A stretch of 15,786 nt of DNA from Calidifontimicrobium sp964618555. Lineage in GTDB: Bacteria > Pseudomonadota > Gammaproteobacteria > Burkholderiales > Burkholderiaceae_C. The notes under the pieces were generated by a model that saw only the letters and a list, made by a program, of their open reading frames with translations, did no database searches and was not told where the DNA came from. This document shows positions 6,066 through 13,137 of the stretch, piece after piece. The stretch covers positions 1 through 15,786 of the forward strand of contig CAZUBF010000082.1 of the NCBI GenBank assembly GCA_964618555.1, written 5' to 3'. The position numbers were made by a program, and so were the translations under genes. Every line of letters starts with the position of its first letter. The stretch's first letter is position 1.

Positions 6066-7022
6066 CTAGGACGACTTGCGCATGATCCAGCGCACCGGCG
6101 ACGGCCCGCTGGCCGCCGCCGGCCCGGGCCTGACATCCTGGAACAATCCGCCGACGAATGCCGCGAAGGCCTGCACCTTCGGCGAGTTGCGCGCCGCGGC
6201 GGCGTACATGAGGTAGACCGGCGGTCCGGGCTCGTTCCATTCGGGCAGCAAGCGCACCAACGATCCGGCGCTGAACATGTGGTCCTGGATGCCGCGGAAC
6301 AAGCGCGTCACCCCCACCCCGGCCAGCGCAAGCTCGGTCATCGTCGAGCCCTCGTTCAGGCAGACGTTGCCCGACACCTTGACGATCTCCTGCCGATCGC
6401 CGCGAACGAAGTCCCATTCGTCGAACAGCCGTCCGCCCGGCCGGATGTAGAGGATGCAGTTCAGCTCGCGCAAGCCCTGCGGGTCGGACGGCATGCCGGC
6501 GCGCGCCACGTACGCCGGAGAGGCGCAGGTCACCATTTCCAACTGGGCCAGTCGCCGCGCCACCAGACCGGAGTCCTCGGGTTCACCGATGAAGACGCCG
6601 GCGTCGATGCCCTCGGCCTCCAGGCCGCGGGCGCCGTTGCCGAGCAGCACTTCGACCTGCAGGCGCGGATAGGCGTCGAGGAAGCGCGGCAAGTGCGGCA
6701 GGATGCGTGCGCGGCCCACGCCGGCGTGCACGGCCACCCGCAGGCGGCCGCGCAGTCGCTCGCGCGGCTCGCCGATCTCGCGCTCGGCCGCGTCGAGTTC
6801 GGCCAGCGCGCTGCGGCAGCGTGAATAGAAGCGCTCGCCTTCGTCGGTCAGCGACACGCCCCTCGAGCCGCGCGCCAGCAGCCGCGTGCCGAGCTGCTTC
6901 TCCAGCCCGCTCACCGCCTTGCTCACGGCCGACGGCGTGAGACCGGTGGCCGCCGCGCCGGCGGCCAGGCTCTGCAGTTCAGCGCAGCGTACGAAGATCT
7001 CGATGCTTCTCAGGTTCTTCAC
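6066..7022 (-). CDS. LysR-type transcriptional regulator (cassette 2)
   Basis: A 318-residue LysR-family regulator. The N-terminal helix-turn-helix spans about residues 3-62 (LRSIEIFVRCAELQSLAAGA; TPSAVSKAVSGLEKQLGTRL; GVSLTDEGERFY). The inducer domain follows (LRGRLRVAVHAGVG, DAYPRLQVEVLLGNG, GIDAGVFIGEPEDSGLVARR, LALAGVGVTRLF, GSLVRLLPEW). The C-terminal tail AASGPSPVRWIMRKSS resembles the tail of LysR1, which supports common origin. The start is taken as GTG at 7020-7022, because an in-frame TGA lies four codons upstream and the family normally begins a few residues before LRxIEIFV. It is divergent from the Bug2-OMT2 operon, which it probably regulates. Confidence 0.93.
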   Translation of the reverse strand: MKNLRSIEIFVRCAELQSLAAGAAATGLTPSAVSKAVSGLEKQLGTRLLARGSRGVSLTDEGERFYSRCRSALAELDAAEREIGEPRERLRGRLRVAVHAGVGRARILPHLPRFLDAYPRLQVEVLLGNGARGLEAEGIDAGVFIGEPEDSGLVARRLAQLEMVTCASPAYVARAGMPSDPQGLRELNCILYIRPGGRLFDEWDFVRGDRQEIVKVSGNVCLNEGSTMTELALAGVGVTRLFRGIQDHMFSAGSLVRLLPEWNEPGPPVYLMYAAAARNSPKVQAFAAFVGGLFQDVRPGPAAASGPSPVRWIMRKSS

Positions 7023-7134
7023 TCGGGCCGCTCACGTGAAAGTTCCTCATGTCTCGGGTGCCGGTGCCGGGCTGGCCGGATCGTGCCGCGCCTCCTATCG
7101 TTTGTCCATCGCAACGCCCATCCAGGAGGACACC
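7023..7134. promoter_or_regulatory. Divergent control region LysR2 / Bug2-OMT2
   Basis: A 112-bp gap between divergent starts, nearly the same size as the 117-bp gap of cassette 1. It contains the perfect 8-bp palindrome TCACGTGA (7032-7039) close to the LysR2 start. AGGAGG at 7124-7129 is the Bug2 ribosome-binding site. No clear sigma-70 promoter or exact T-N11-A box was recognised, so operator placement is tentative. Confidence 0.45.
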
Positions 7135-8103
7135 ATGGACCGCCGTCGCTTGATGCAGGCCGCCGCCTCGATCGCCGCGTTCTCGTGGGCCGGACGCGCG
7201 CTGGCGCAGGACTACCCCAGCCGCCCGGTGCGCTTCTTGATGGGCGTTGCCGCCGGCTCGGTGCCCGACGTCATCATTCGCCAGATCGCCGAGCCGCTGT
7301 CGCCGCTGCTGGGTCAGCCCGTCGTCGTCGAGAACCGCCCGTCGGCCGGCGGGATCATCGCCCTCGAGGCGCTGCGCAGCAGCCCGCCCGACGGCCACAC
7401 GCTGAGCCTGGTGCACTCGGGCCAGATGAGCGTCGCGCCCAGCCTGTTCGCCAAGCTGCCCTACGACCCCGCACGCGACTTCGCGCATGTCGGCATCCTG
7501 TTCCGCGGCGTGCAGGTGCTGGTGGCTCATCCGAGCGTGCCGGCGCGCACTCTGGGCGAACTCATCACCCTGGCCCGCAGCCGACCGGGCACGCTGCGCT
7601 ACGGCTCGCCCGCCACCGGATCGCCCAACCACCTGTCGATGGAACTGCTCAACGAGGCCGCCGGCATTGGTTTGCAGCACATCCCCTATCGCGGGCCGGC
7701 CGCGCTGCTGGCCGTGCTGAGCGGCGAAGTCGAGCTGATGCTGGAAGGGCTGGAGCCGCTGCTGCCCCACCTGCGCGAGGGCCGGCTGAAGCCGCTGGCG
7801 GTGGGTGGCACGCGACGACTGGCCGCACTGCCCGAACTGCCCACCTTCGCCGAGCAGGGGGTGCAGGGCATCGGATCGAGTTGGCTCGGCGTGGTGGCGC
7901 CGCCCGGCACGCCCGAAAACATCGTTGAGCGCCTGAACCGCGACCTCGCGACGGTGATGCGCTCCGACCCGATCCGCCAATCCTTCGCGGTCTCCGGGCG
8001 CGAGATCGAGCCCGGATCGCCGGCGGCGATGCGCGCCACGATCGCGGCCGAGATCCCGCAGTGGCGCGAGGTGGTGCGCCGTGCGGGCATCACGCCGACC
8101 TGA
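7135..8103 (+). CDS. TctC/Bug-family periplasmic solute-binding protein (cassette 2)
   Basis: A 322-residue exported TctC/Bug receptor (PF03401). The signal peptide covers residues 1-24: a twin-arginine-like MDRRRLMQ, a hydrophobic stretch, and ALA before Q25. Family blocks in the mature part are DYPSRPVRFLMG, VVVENRPSAGGIIALEAL, PPDGHTLSLVHSGQ, YGSPATGSPNHLSMELL, HIPYRGPAALLAVLSGEV and ELPTFAEQGVQG. It is clearly homologous to the protein at 1885-2877 but diverged. The start is supported by AGGAGG 5 nt upstream. It is the first gene of an operon with OMT2, whose start lies 8 nt after this stop, and no TctA/TctB partner is nearby. It presumably binds a carboxylate for uptake or sensing; the ligand is unknown. 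Confidence 0.94.
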   Translation: MDRRRLMQAAASIAAFSWAGRALAQDYPSRPVRFLMGVAAGSVPDVIIRQIAEPLSPLLGQPVVVENRPSAGGIIALEALRSSPPDGHTLSLVHSGQMSVAPSLFAKLPYDPARDFAHVGILFRGVQVLVAHPSVPARTLGELITLARSRPGTLRYGSPATGSPNHLSMELLNEAAGIGLQHIPYRGPAALLAVLSGEVELMLEGLEPLLPHLREGRLKPLAVGGTRRLAALPELPTFAEQGVQGIGSSWLGVVAPPGTPENIVERLNRDLATVMRSDPIRQSFAVSGREIEPGSPAAMRATIAAEIPQWREVVRRAGITPT

Positions 8104-8111
8104 GGCCGGCG

Positions 8112-9146
8112 ATGAACCCAGACCTGGACGACGGCGCCGCGCTGGCGAGTCGGCTCGTCGACCTTGTCCACAGCAGCTGGATCACGCACGCCATCGACTG
8201 CGGCCTGCAGCTGGGCGTCTTCGATGCGCTGGCCGAAGGACCGCGGCCGGTGGCGGCGCTCGCCGCCGAGCTGGACTGTGCCGCGCCGACGCTGCGCCGG
8301 CTGCTCGTCGCCCTTGCCAGCCTGGAGCTCTGCGCCGCCTGCGACGACGACAGCTTCGAGCTGCAACCGATGGGCCGGCTGCTCTGCACGCACCAGGAGG
8401 GCTCGCTGCGCGCCTGGTCGCAGATGTGGTGTGGCAGCCTGGCACAACTCTGGGCCGGGCTCGCTTCCTCGGTGAGGTCGGGCCGCAGCGCGCGACACGT
8501 CAGCTCCGGGCAGGAGGGCTTCGAACACCTCGAGCGCGACGCGCAGCGGGCAGCGGTATTCAACGATGCGATGACGGCCAACACCTACTGGGTCGCGCAG
8601 ACCTTTGCGCAGCGCGTGTCGATGGCGGGAGTGCGCTCGATCGTCGACGTCGGCGGCGGACAGGGGGCGCTGCTCGTCGCCGTTCTTGCGCGTCACCCGT
8701 CGATGCGCGGCATCGTCTTCGACCTGCCGCATGCAGTCGACGGTGCGCGGGCACTGCTGTCACGGACCGTGCCTGACGGTCGCGGAGAAGTCCGCAGCGG
8801 GTCGTTCTTCGAAGCCGTTCCGCAGGCCGACGCCCACCTGCTGAAGAGCGTGCTTCACGACTGGACCGATGAGGCCTGCGCCCGGCTCCTCCGCCGCTGT
8901 CGCGCCGCCGCGGCGCCTGGCGGCCGTCTGTTCGTGATCGAGCGACTGATCGACGGCATGCTCCAGGCTCGCTCGACAGATCGTGCCTGGGCTCGATCCG
9001 ATCTCAACATGCTGCTCGCCCACGGCGCACGCGAGCGCACGCGCGCCGAGTACGCATCGATGCTGACGGCCGCCGGCTACGCCGTCGACGGGGTCATCGA
9101 CCTGGCGATGGGATACGCGGCCATCGCGGCGACCGCGCGGGCATGA
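8112..9146 (+). CDS. SAM-dependent O-methyltransferase, acetylserotonin/caffeate OMT-like (cassette 2)
   Basis: A 344-residue homologue of the enzyme at 812-1888. The two keep almost the same residue numbering: SAM loop IVDVGGGQGALL at 177-188, D204 in IVFDLPH, and the presumed catalytic H249 in SVLHDWTDE. The N-terminal dimerisation/winged-helix region covers about residues 10-100 (LVDLVHSSWITHAIDCGLQL; LDCAAPTLRRLLVALASLEL). ARSDLNML and RERTRAEY near the end are shared with OMT1. OMT1 carries a few extra C-terminal residues. The ATG lies 8 nt after the Bug2 stop, within reach of translational coupling. It probably methylates a hydroxyl or carboxyl group of a small organic molecule in the cytoplasm; the substrate is unknown. 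Confidence 0.91.
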   Translation: MNPDLDDGAALASRLVDLVHSSWITHAIDCGLQLGVFDALAEGPRPVAALAAELDCAAPTLRRLLVALASLELCAACDDDSFELQPMGRLLCTHQEGSLRAWSQMWCGSLAQLWAGLASSVRSGRSARHVSSGQEGFEHLERDAQRAAVFNDAMTANTYWVAQTFAQRVSMAGVRSIVDVGGGQGALLVAVLARHPSMRGIVFDLPHAVDGARALLSRTVPDGRGEVRSGSFFEAVPQADAHLLKSVLHDWTDEACARLLRRCRAAAAPGGRLFVIERLIDGMLQARSTDRAWARSDLNMLLAHGARERTRAEYASMLTAAGYAVDGVIDLAMGYAAIAATARA

Positions 9147-9258
9147 GCCGGGCATCGGCACCGACGGTGAGTGAACCCGCGCTGGAGAGTGCCGACGAAC
9201 ACCTGAGCCACCGAAGTCGCCATGCGCCCGCGCGCCGGACCCCGCGTTTCCGCCCGGC

Positions 9259-9495
9259 ATGGGCGAGTTGCCGATGATCAGGCAGGCCGCGCCGGGTGCG
9301 CCCACCGACGACGAACTTCACGCACTGCTGCAGACGGTCATTGCCCGGCTGACGAAGCTGCTGAGGCGCCGGGGCGTGCCGGTCGAGGACATGGGCCAGA
9401 CCCGGCTGGCCGAGCCCGACGTCGACGGAAACGAGGTGCGCACCCGACTCGCGCTCAGCGCGCTGCCCCGAACCAGCAGACCACACATTCGGTGA
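9259..9495 (+). mobile_element. IS91-family transposase fragment (middle portion only)
   Basis: The plus-strand frame reads APTDDELHALLQTVIARLTK, LLRRRGVPVEDMGQTRLAEP and DVDGNEVRT. I recognise this as the section that follows the HLHCLVLDG block in IS91-type (Y2/HUH, PF04986) transposases. Likeness fades after about 9440, where YRIAFGPRAGQK would be expected. The preceding HUH block is absent, and the bases before 9259 do not match. An ATG at 9259 would give a 78-residue protein, but it has no N-terminal or catalytic part and is taken as a remnant. The missing neighbouring parts lie at 11929-12797 on the same strand. Confidence 0.75.
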
Positions 9496-9705
9496 TGGCC
9501 TGCGGTGGCTGCAGCGCATCGACGCGCAGCAGCCCGGCTTCGCCCGCGGCGGCTCCAGCGTGCGGCACTGCGTCGCCTGCGGCCCCGGCGGGAAGGCCGG
9601 GCAGTGCTGCGGTGATCGCCGGCTGCATCGGCAACGAAGACGTGGTGGCCGCAGTGTGCTCCACGCGCATCGGGGTCGAGACGGAGCGCGATCGATCCCC
9701 AGCCG
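9496..9705. other. Non-coding gap
   Basis: Between the transposase fragment and the end of the MFS gene. A minus-strand frame of about 70 codons (ATG at 9670 to 9455) is open but has no ribosome-binding site, is rich in Ala/Gly/Pro as expected of chance high-GC frames, and overlaps the transposase fragment. No other structure was recognised. Confidence 0.4.
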
Positions 9706-10929
9706 TCAGGGCACGCTCGCCGACCGCAAGCCGGGCTCGCGCGTCCGGTAGAACAACGACAGCGACAGCAACACCGCGAGCAGCGACCCGGCCCACATCG
9801 GCTGCAGCACCACGCGGAAGTCGCCGCCGCTCAGCACGTGCAGGCGGGTGGACAGCGCCTGCACCGTGCCCGCGCCGAGGAAGATGCCGACGTTGATGAA
9901 AGCCGTGACCGTGCCCGCATAGGCGATCGGGTTGCGTTCGGTCACCAGCGCATAGACCAGGTTGAAGCCGCCGCTGCACAAGCCCAGGGCGAAGAGCAAC
10001 CCGCCGAAGCCGGCGCTGCCGAGCCGCGGTTCCGCGACCAGGACACTCCAGCACGACGCGGCGCCGATGCAGGCCGCGGTCAGCGTCCAGCGCCGGCCGC
10101 AGCGGTCACCCACCCAGCCCAGCATGCAGGCGCCGAACGCGAAACCGGCAATGAGCAGCGACGCGTGCATGGCCGCGACCGGGTTGCCGATGCCCTGCGC
10201 CTGAAGCAGCGGCACGATCCACAGGCTGGCCAGGCCGTAGTACGAACCGGCCAGGCCGGCCATCAGCAGCAGGCCGATCTGGCAGCAGGGGTGCGAGGCT
10301 ACCGCCCGCAGTTCCGCGGCGATGGCCTTGAAGGTCGGTTGCCGGCACGGCGCGGGCGCGCGGTCCATCAGCCGCCACAGCACGCCCGCGATCGCGAACG
10401 ACACCAGGCCGATGCCGGCGCTGACCGTGCGCCAGTCGAGCACGCCCAGCAGCAGGCTCAGCGGGCCGGCGGACGCGATCGCGCCGAGGTTGCCGACGAG
10501 GATGCAGCGCCCGCTGACGGTGGCCACGCGGCGCTCGGGCCAACGGCTGCGCACGTGCCGCATCATCGACACGAACACCACTGCGCAACCGGCCGCGACC
10601 ACGCCGCGCGCGAACAACGCAGCGTCGAGGCTGGGCGCGGCGGCGAAGCCCAGCGAGCCAACGCCCGTGGTCAAAGCGCCCAGCACCGCCAGGCGCCGCG
10701 GGCCGAGCATGTCGGCCAGCACGCCGGCCGGCAGCTGCAGCAGCGCATACACCCAGAAGAAGACGGTGGCGACCATGGAGGCCTCGGCCAACCCGCAGTC
10801 GAACGACAGGGCCAGTGCCAGCGCCAGCGCCGAGCCCGCGGTGCGGCTGAACATGGCCAGCGCATAACTGTTGGACAGCACGACGGCGCCCAGCACGGCG
10901 TGCGCGTCGGCGGCGGCGGTGCGGGCCAT
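9706..10929 (-). CDS. Major facilitator superfamily (MFS) transporter
   Basis: A 407-residue inner-membrane protein with about 12 hydrophobic helices in two halves split by a hydrophilic stretch near residues 190-215. The MFS signature between helices 2 and 3 reads GVLADMLGPRR (69-79), and its repeat in the second half is GWVGDRCGRRW. YALLQLPAG just before the first signature is also typical. The substrate cannot be inferred. The ATG at 10929 lies 9 nt after the stop of the upstream 191-residue protein, with no strong Shine-Dalgarno, so translation may depend on the upstream gene. The operon is bounded on both sides by IS91 transposase fragments. Confidence 0.9.
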   Translation of the reverse strand: MARTAAADAHAVLGAVVLSNSYALAMFSRTAGSALALALALSFDCGLAEASMVATVFFWVYALLQLPAGVLADMLGPRRLAVLGALTTGVGSLGFAAAPSLDAALFARGVVAAGCAVVFVSMMRHVRSRWPERRVATVSGRCILVGNLGAIASAGPLSLLLGVLDWRTVSAGIGLVSFAIAGVLWRLMDRAPAPCRQPTFKAIAAELRAVASHPCCQIGLLLMAGLAGSYYGLASLWIVPLLQAQGIGNPVAAMHASLLIAGFAFGACMLGWVGDRCGRRWTLTAACIGAASCWSVLVAEPRLGSAGFGGLLFALGLCSGGFNLVYALVTERNPIAYAGTVTAFINVGIFLGAGTVQALSTRLHVLSGGDFRVVLQPMWAGSLLAVLLSLSLFYRTREPGLRSASVP

Positions 10930-10938
10930 CGGCTGCGT

Positions 10939-11514
10939 TCAGTCGCCGTCGCGACGCGCTGAGGCGAGCGTCATGGCAGCCGTGAACGGACGCTCCAGCC
11001 AAGCGCGCCCCTCATGGCTGTCGACCCGGAGGCGGCCGGGCACGACGATGGCGCCAAGGCCGTCGTCCTCGTGGAACACGTGCAGCGCAACGTCGCCCGA
11101 CAACTCGACGCTCTCGAAGCCGAACGGCAGGCAGCGGTCCAGCGTCCAGTGCACGCTGAAGGCACGGGCAGGCACCGGGCCGTGCGGTTCGAGCGGTCTG
11201 CCGTCGATCCGCACGCGCGTGCCCGGCCCGCAGATGTGATCGAGCGCGGCGTCGGTCCAGTGCGGAGGCACCGCATCGTCGAGCAGAGGCACGAGCAGCG
11301 CGTTCAACGCGAAGCGGATCAGCTCCGGCGGTATCGACGCGCCGGGCGCGATGCCGCTGTGCAGCGACGTCCCGTCGGCGGCGGGCGCCGCCACCACGGC
11401 GGGCGCGCGCGGTGGCGCTGCAGCGACTCTCGGACCGGAAGGCCACCAGATCAGCACCGGCGGCATCAGCAGCAATGCCGCCAGCCCGAGTTGCCGAAGT
11501 CGTGTACGCACCAT
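10939..11514 (-). CDS. Hypothetical membrane-anchored or exported protein
   Basis: A 191-residue protein of no family I recognise. Residues 1-7 are basic (MVRTRLR) and about 8-25 form one hydrophobic segment (LGLAALLLMPPVLIWW), either a membrane anchor or an uncleaved signal. An Ala/Pro-rich linker follows, and then a soluble domain of mixed strands (FSVHWTLDRCLPFGFESVEL; LHVFHEDDGLGAIVVPGRL) that probably sits in the periplasm. The ATG at 11514 is preferred over one 16 codons earlier because AGGA lies about 7 nt before it and the basic-hydrophobic start follows at once. It is the middle gene of a probable operon, 22 nt after the small upstream frame and 9 nt before the MFS gene. It may assist the transporter, but this is inferred from position only. 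Confidence 0.65.
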   Translation of the reverse strand: MVRTRLRQLGLAALLLMPPVLIWWPSGPRVAAAPPRAPAVVAAPAADGTSLHSGIAPGASIPPELIRFALNALLVPLLDDAVPPHWTDAALDHICGPGTRVRIDGRPLEPHGPVPARAFSVHWTLDRCLPFGFESVELSGDVALHVFHEDDGLGAIVVPGRLRVDSHEGRAWLERPFTAAMTLASARRDGD

Positions 11515-11536
11515 GCCGGTCCTGCCCGATGCGGCG

Positions 11537-11770
11537 TCAGCGCAGCGCGATGCGGGACGCACGTTCGCGCAGGCGACTCGCGCGCAGCGGTTCCATTGCC
11601 TCGATGCGCCGCGCCGTTGCGTGCAGCGCGCTCGTCGGCTCGACCTCGCCGATCAGACGCTCCAGCGGCAGCAACGCCCCACACAGGGCCTGCGGTTCGC
11701 CGGCCAAGCGATCGATGCCGCCCGAAGCTCGGGCCGACCGCATGGAACCGATGCAAACGACGGTCGACAT
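11537..11770 (-). CDS. Small hypothetical protein
   Basis: A possible 77-residue protein starting MSTVVCIGSMRSARASGG. GGGAG lies about 5 nt before the ATG, and the gene ends 22 nt before the next start. The middle reads LCGALLPLERLIGEVEPTSA and the end is Arg-rich and probably helical. No signal peptide, membrane segment or known motif is visible. Support comes from the ribosome-binding site, the tight spacing and the shared strand with the following two genes. High-GC DNA gives many chance frames of this length, so it may not be real. Confidence 0.4.
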   Translation of the reverse strand: MSTVVCIGSMRSARASGGIDRLAGEPQALCGALLPLERLIGEVEPTSALHATARRIEAMEPLRASRLRERASRIALR

Positions 11771-11928
11771 GGCGACTCCCGGAACGGCTGGAACAGGGTC
11801 TGTCCGGGCGGGCGCCGCGGCAGCGTGCCAAGCGTAGGCAAGCGCCTGCCGACGTACATCCCTCGATATGGGGACGCGGCGACAGGCGCGATGCGTTCGG
11901 CTTGCATGCGCAGCAACATGCCGGCTTG

Positions 11929-12797
11929 TTCCTGAGTGCTCCCGCGGGTGCTGCCCCTCATGCGTCGCGCGGCGGAAGTCGCAGACCGCGGCGCACCTGG
12001 TGGACCACATCCTTGCCGCACGTGCCGATGCGGCAATGCGTGCTCTCGCTGCCGATCCCGCTGCGGCTGCGGCTGGCTGCGCAGCCCGGGCTGGTCACGC
12101 CGGTGCTGCAGGGGGTGCAGCGCGTGGTCGCGTGCCACCTGCTGGACGGCGCCCAGCTCGAGCCCGACGAAGGGCCCGGCGGCGCCGTCACGCTGATCCA
12201 GCGCTTCGGCTCGGCCGTCAACTTGAACATCCACCTGCACTGCCTGGTGCTGGACGGCCAGTGACCGGTCCCTTCGCCAGGCACGAACAGTCGACTGGAC
12301 GGTTCGTGTCCGGGCTCAGCACCACGCACCTGGTGATGAGCCCGCTGGAGTTCGTGCAGCGGCTGGCCGCGCTCGTGCCGCGACCGAGTCTGCAACTCAT
12401 CGAGTCTCGCGACGTGCTGGCACCGAACGCGAAGCTGCGGCCTCTGGTGGTGCCGCAGCGACCGTCCGCGCAAGCACAGGTCGCAACCGAGGCGGCAGCC
12501 GTCGCCGGGTGTGAAGTCGAGACGGTACGGGCACGGACGCACCGCATCCGCTGCGCGCGGCTGCTCGAGCGAGTCTTAGCGACGACATGACTTCAGTACA
12601 AGTCAGTCTTCGCTGAAGCTTCGCTTTCGACATCGACATGCCGCACGGCCCGGACTGCGGCGACGGCGAGCTCGAGATCATCGCGGCCATCCTCGAGCGG
12701 CCGGTCATCGGGAAGATCCTCAGCCACCTCGGGCTGGATCCGCAGCCGCCACCCCGGCGGCAGGCGCGCGAGACGGGGCAAGACCTCGCAACCTGAG
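11929..12797 (+). mobile_element. IS91-family transposase pseudogene (N- and C-terminal parts, middle deleted)
   Basis: Plus-strand blocks match an IS91-type HUH transposase in order. Zinc-finger end CPSCVARRKSQTAAHLVDHI (to about 12014). After a one-base frameshift, PHVPMRQCVLSLPIPLRL, TLIQRFGSAVNLNIHLHCLV and LDG, with the HUH motif HLH at 12232-12240. After a gap, TTHLVMSPLEFVQRLAALV, VLAPNAKLRPLVVPQ, CEVETV and RCARLLERV (12319-12575). After about 50 bp of unrelated sequence with a stop, FDIDMPHGPDCGDGELEII and ILERPVIGKILSHLGLDPQ, ending TGA 12795-12797. Normally RLLKRVFDIDM is continuous, and a long middle section that probably holds the catalytic tyrosines lies after LVLDG. Frameshift, deletion and insertion make it inactive. 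The first 60 or so residues were not recognised. Confidence 0.85.
12282..12308. repeat. Inverted repeat at the transposase deletion junction
   Basis: CACGAAC (12282-12288) and GTTCGTG (12302-12308) form a perfect 7-bp inverted repeat. The 13-nt loop begins with the palindrome AGTCGACT. It lies in the roughly 60 bp (12258-12318) of unmatched sequence that replaces the missing middle of the transposase. Confidence 0.6.
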
Positions 12798-13137
12798 CCG
12801 CGCCCGCCGTCGCAGACACCACACCCATCGACACGGGCTGCGCTGCCAAGCCGCGGGCGGGGTGGCGCTGCGCGACTTGGCAGCCCGATGCCGCAAGACT
12901 CAGAGTCAACGCCGAGGTTGAGGCCCGAAACGCACCTGCCTCCCCATGAAGGTGGTCAAGCGCCTGCGGGATCAGCGCAACGTGGGGTCGCCCGCACCCA
13001 ACCTCGGCCCTTCAGGCGGCGGCAGCACGGTCACGGCACGAGGTCGTCGGGTCGCACGTGGGCTTTACCGAGAGCGGTGACAACTCCTTTCGCCCCCCTC
13101 CACGCAGCAAAACCGTCGTCCGAGACGCCCCCGCCGC
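12798..13137. other. Non-coding stretch with long-spaced inverted repeats, probable end region of the IS91-type element
   Basis: No gene was recognised between the transposase stop and the convergent 2-oxoacid oxidoreductase operon. Two perfect 9-bp inverted repeats are present: GCTGCCAAG (12842-12850) with CTTGGCAGC (12876-12884), and CCGAGGTTG (12912-12920) with CAACCTCGG (12999-13007). IS91 elements lack classical terminal repeats but carry secondary structure at their origin and termination ends, so one of these may belong to the element. No clear terminator for the minus-strand operon was found; C/G-rich and A-rich runs at 13090-13115 are not hairpins. Confidence 0.45.

Noticed and set aside
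6979..7980. Open minus-strand frame of 333 codons antisense to Bug2
   Set aside because: The His/Gln/Arg-rich translation shows no family motif, while the plus strand is a convincing TctC/Bug protein with ribosome-binding site and signal peptide.
9838..10962. Open plus-strand frame of 374 codons antisense to the MFS gene
   Set aside because: Its Arg/Ala/Gln-rich translation has no domain, and the opposite strand gives a clear 12-helix transporter with MFS signatures. It is a high-GC shadow frame.
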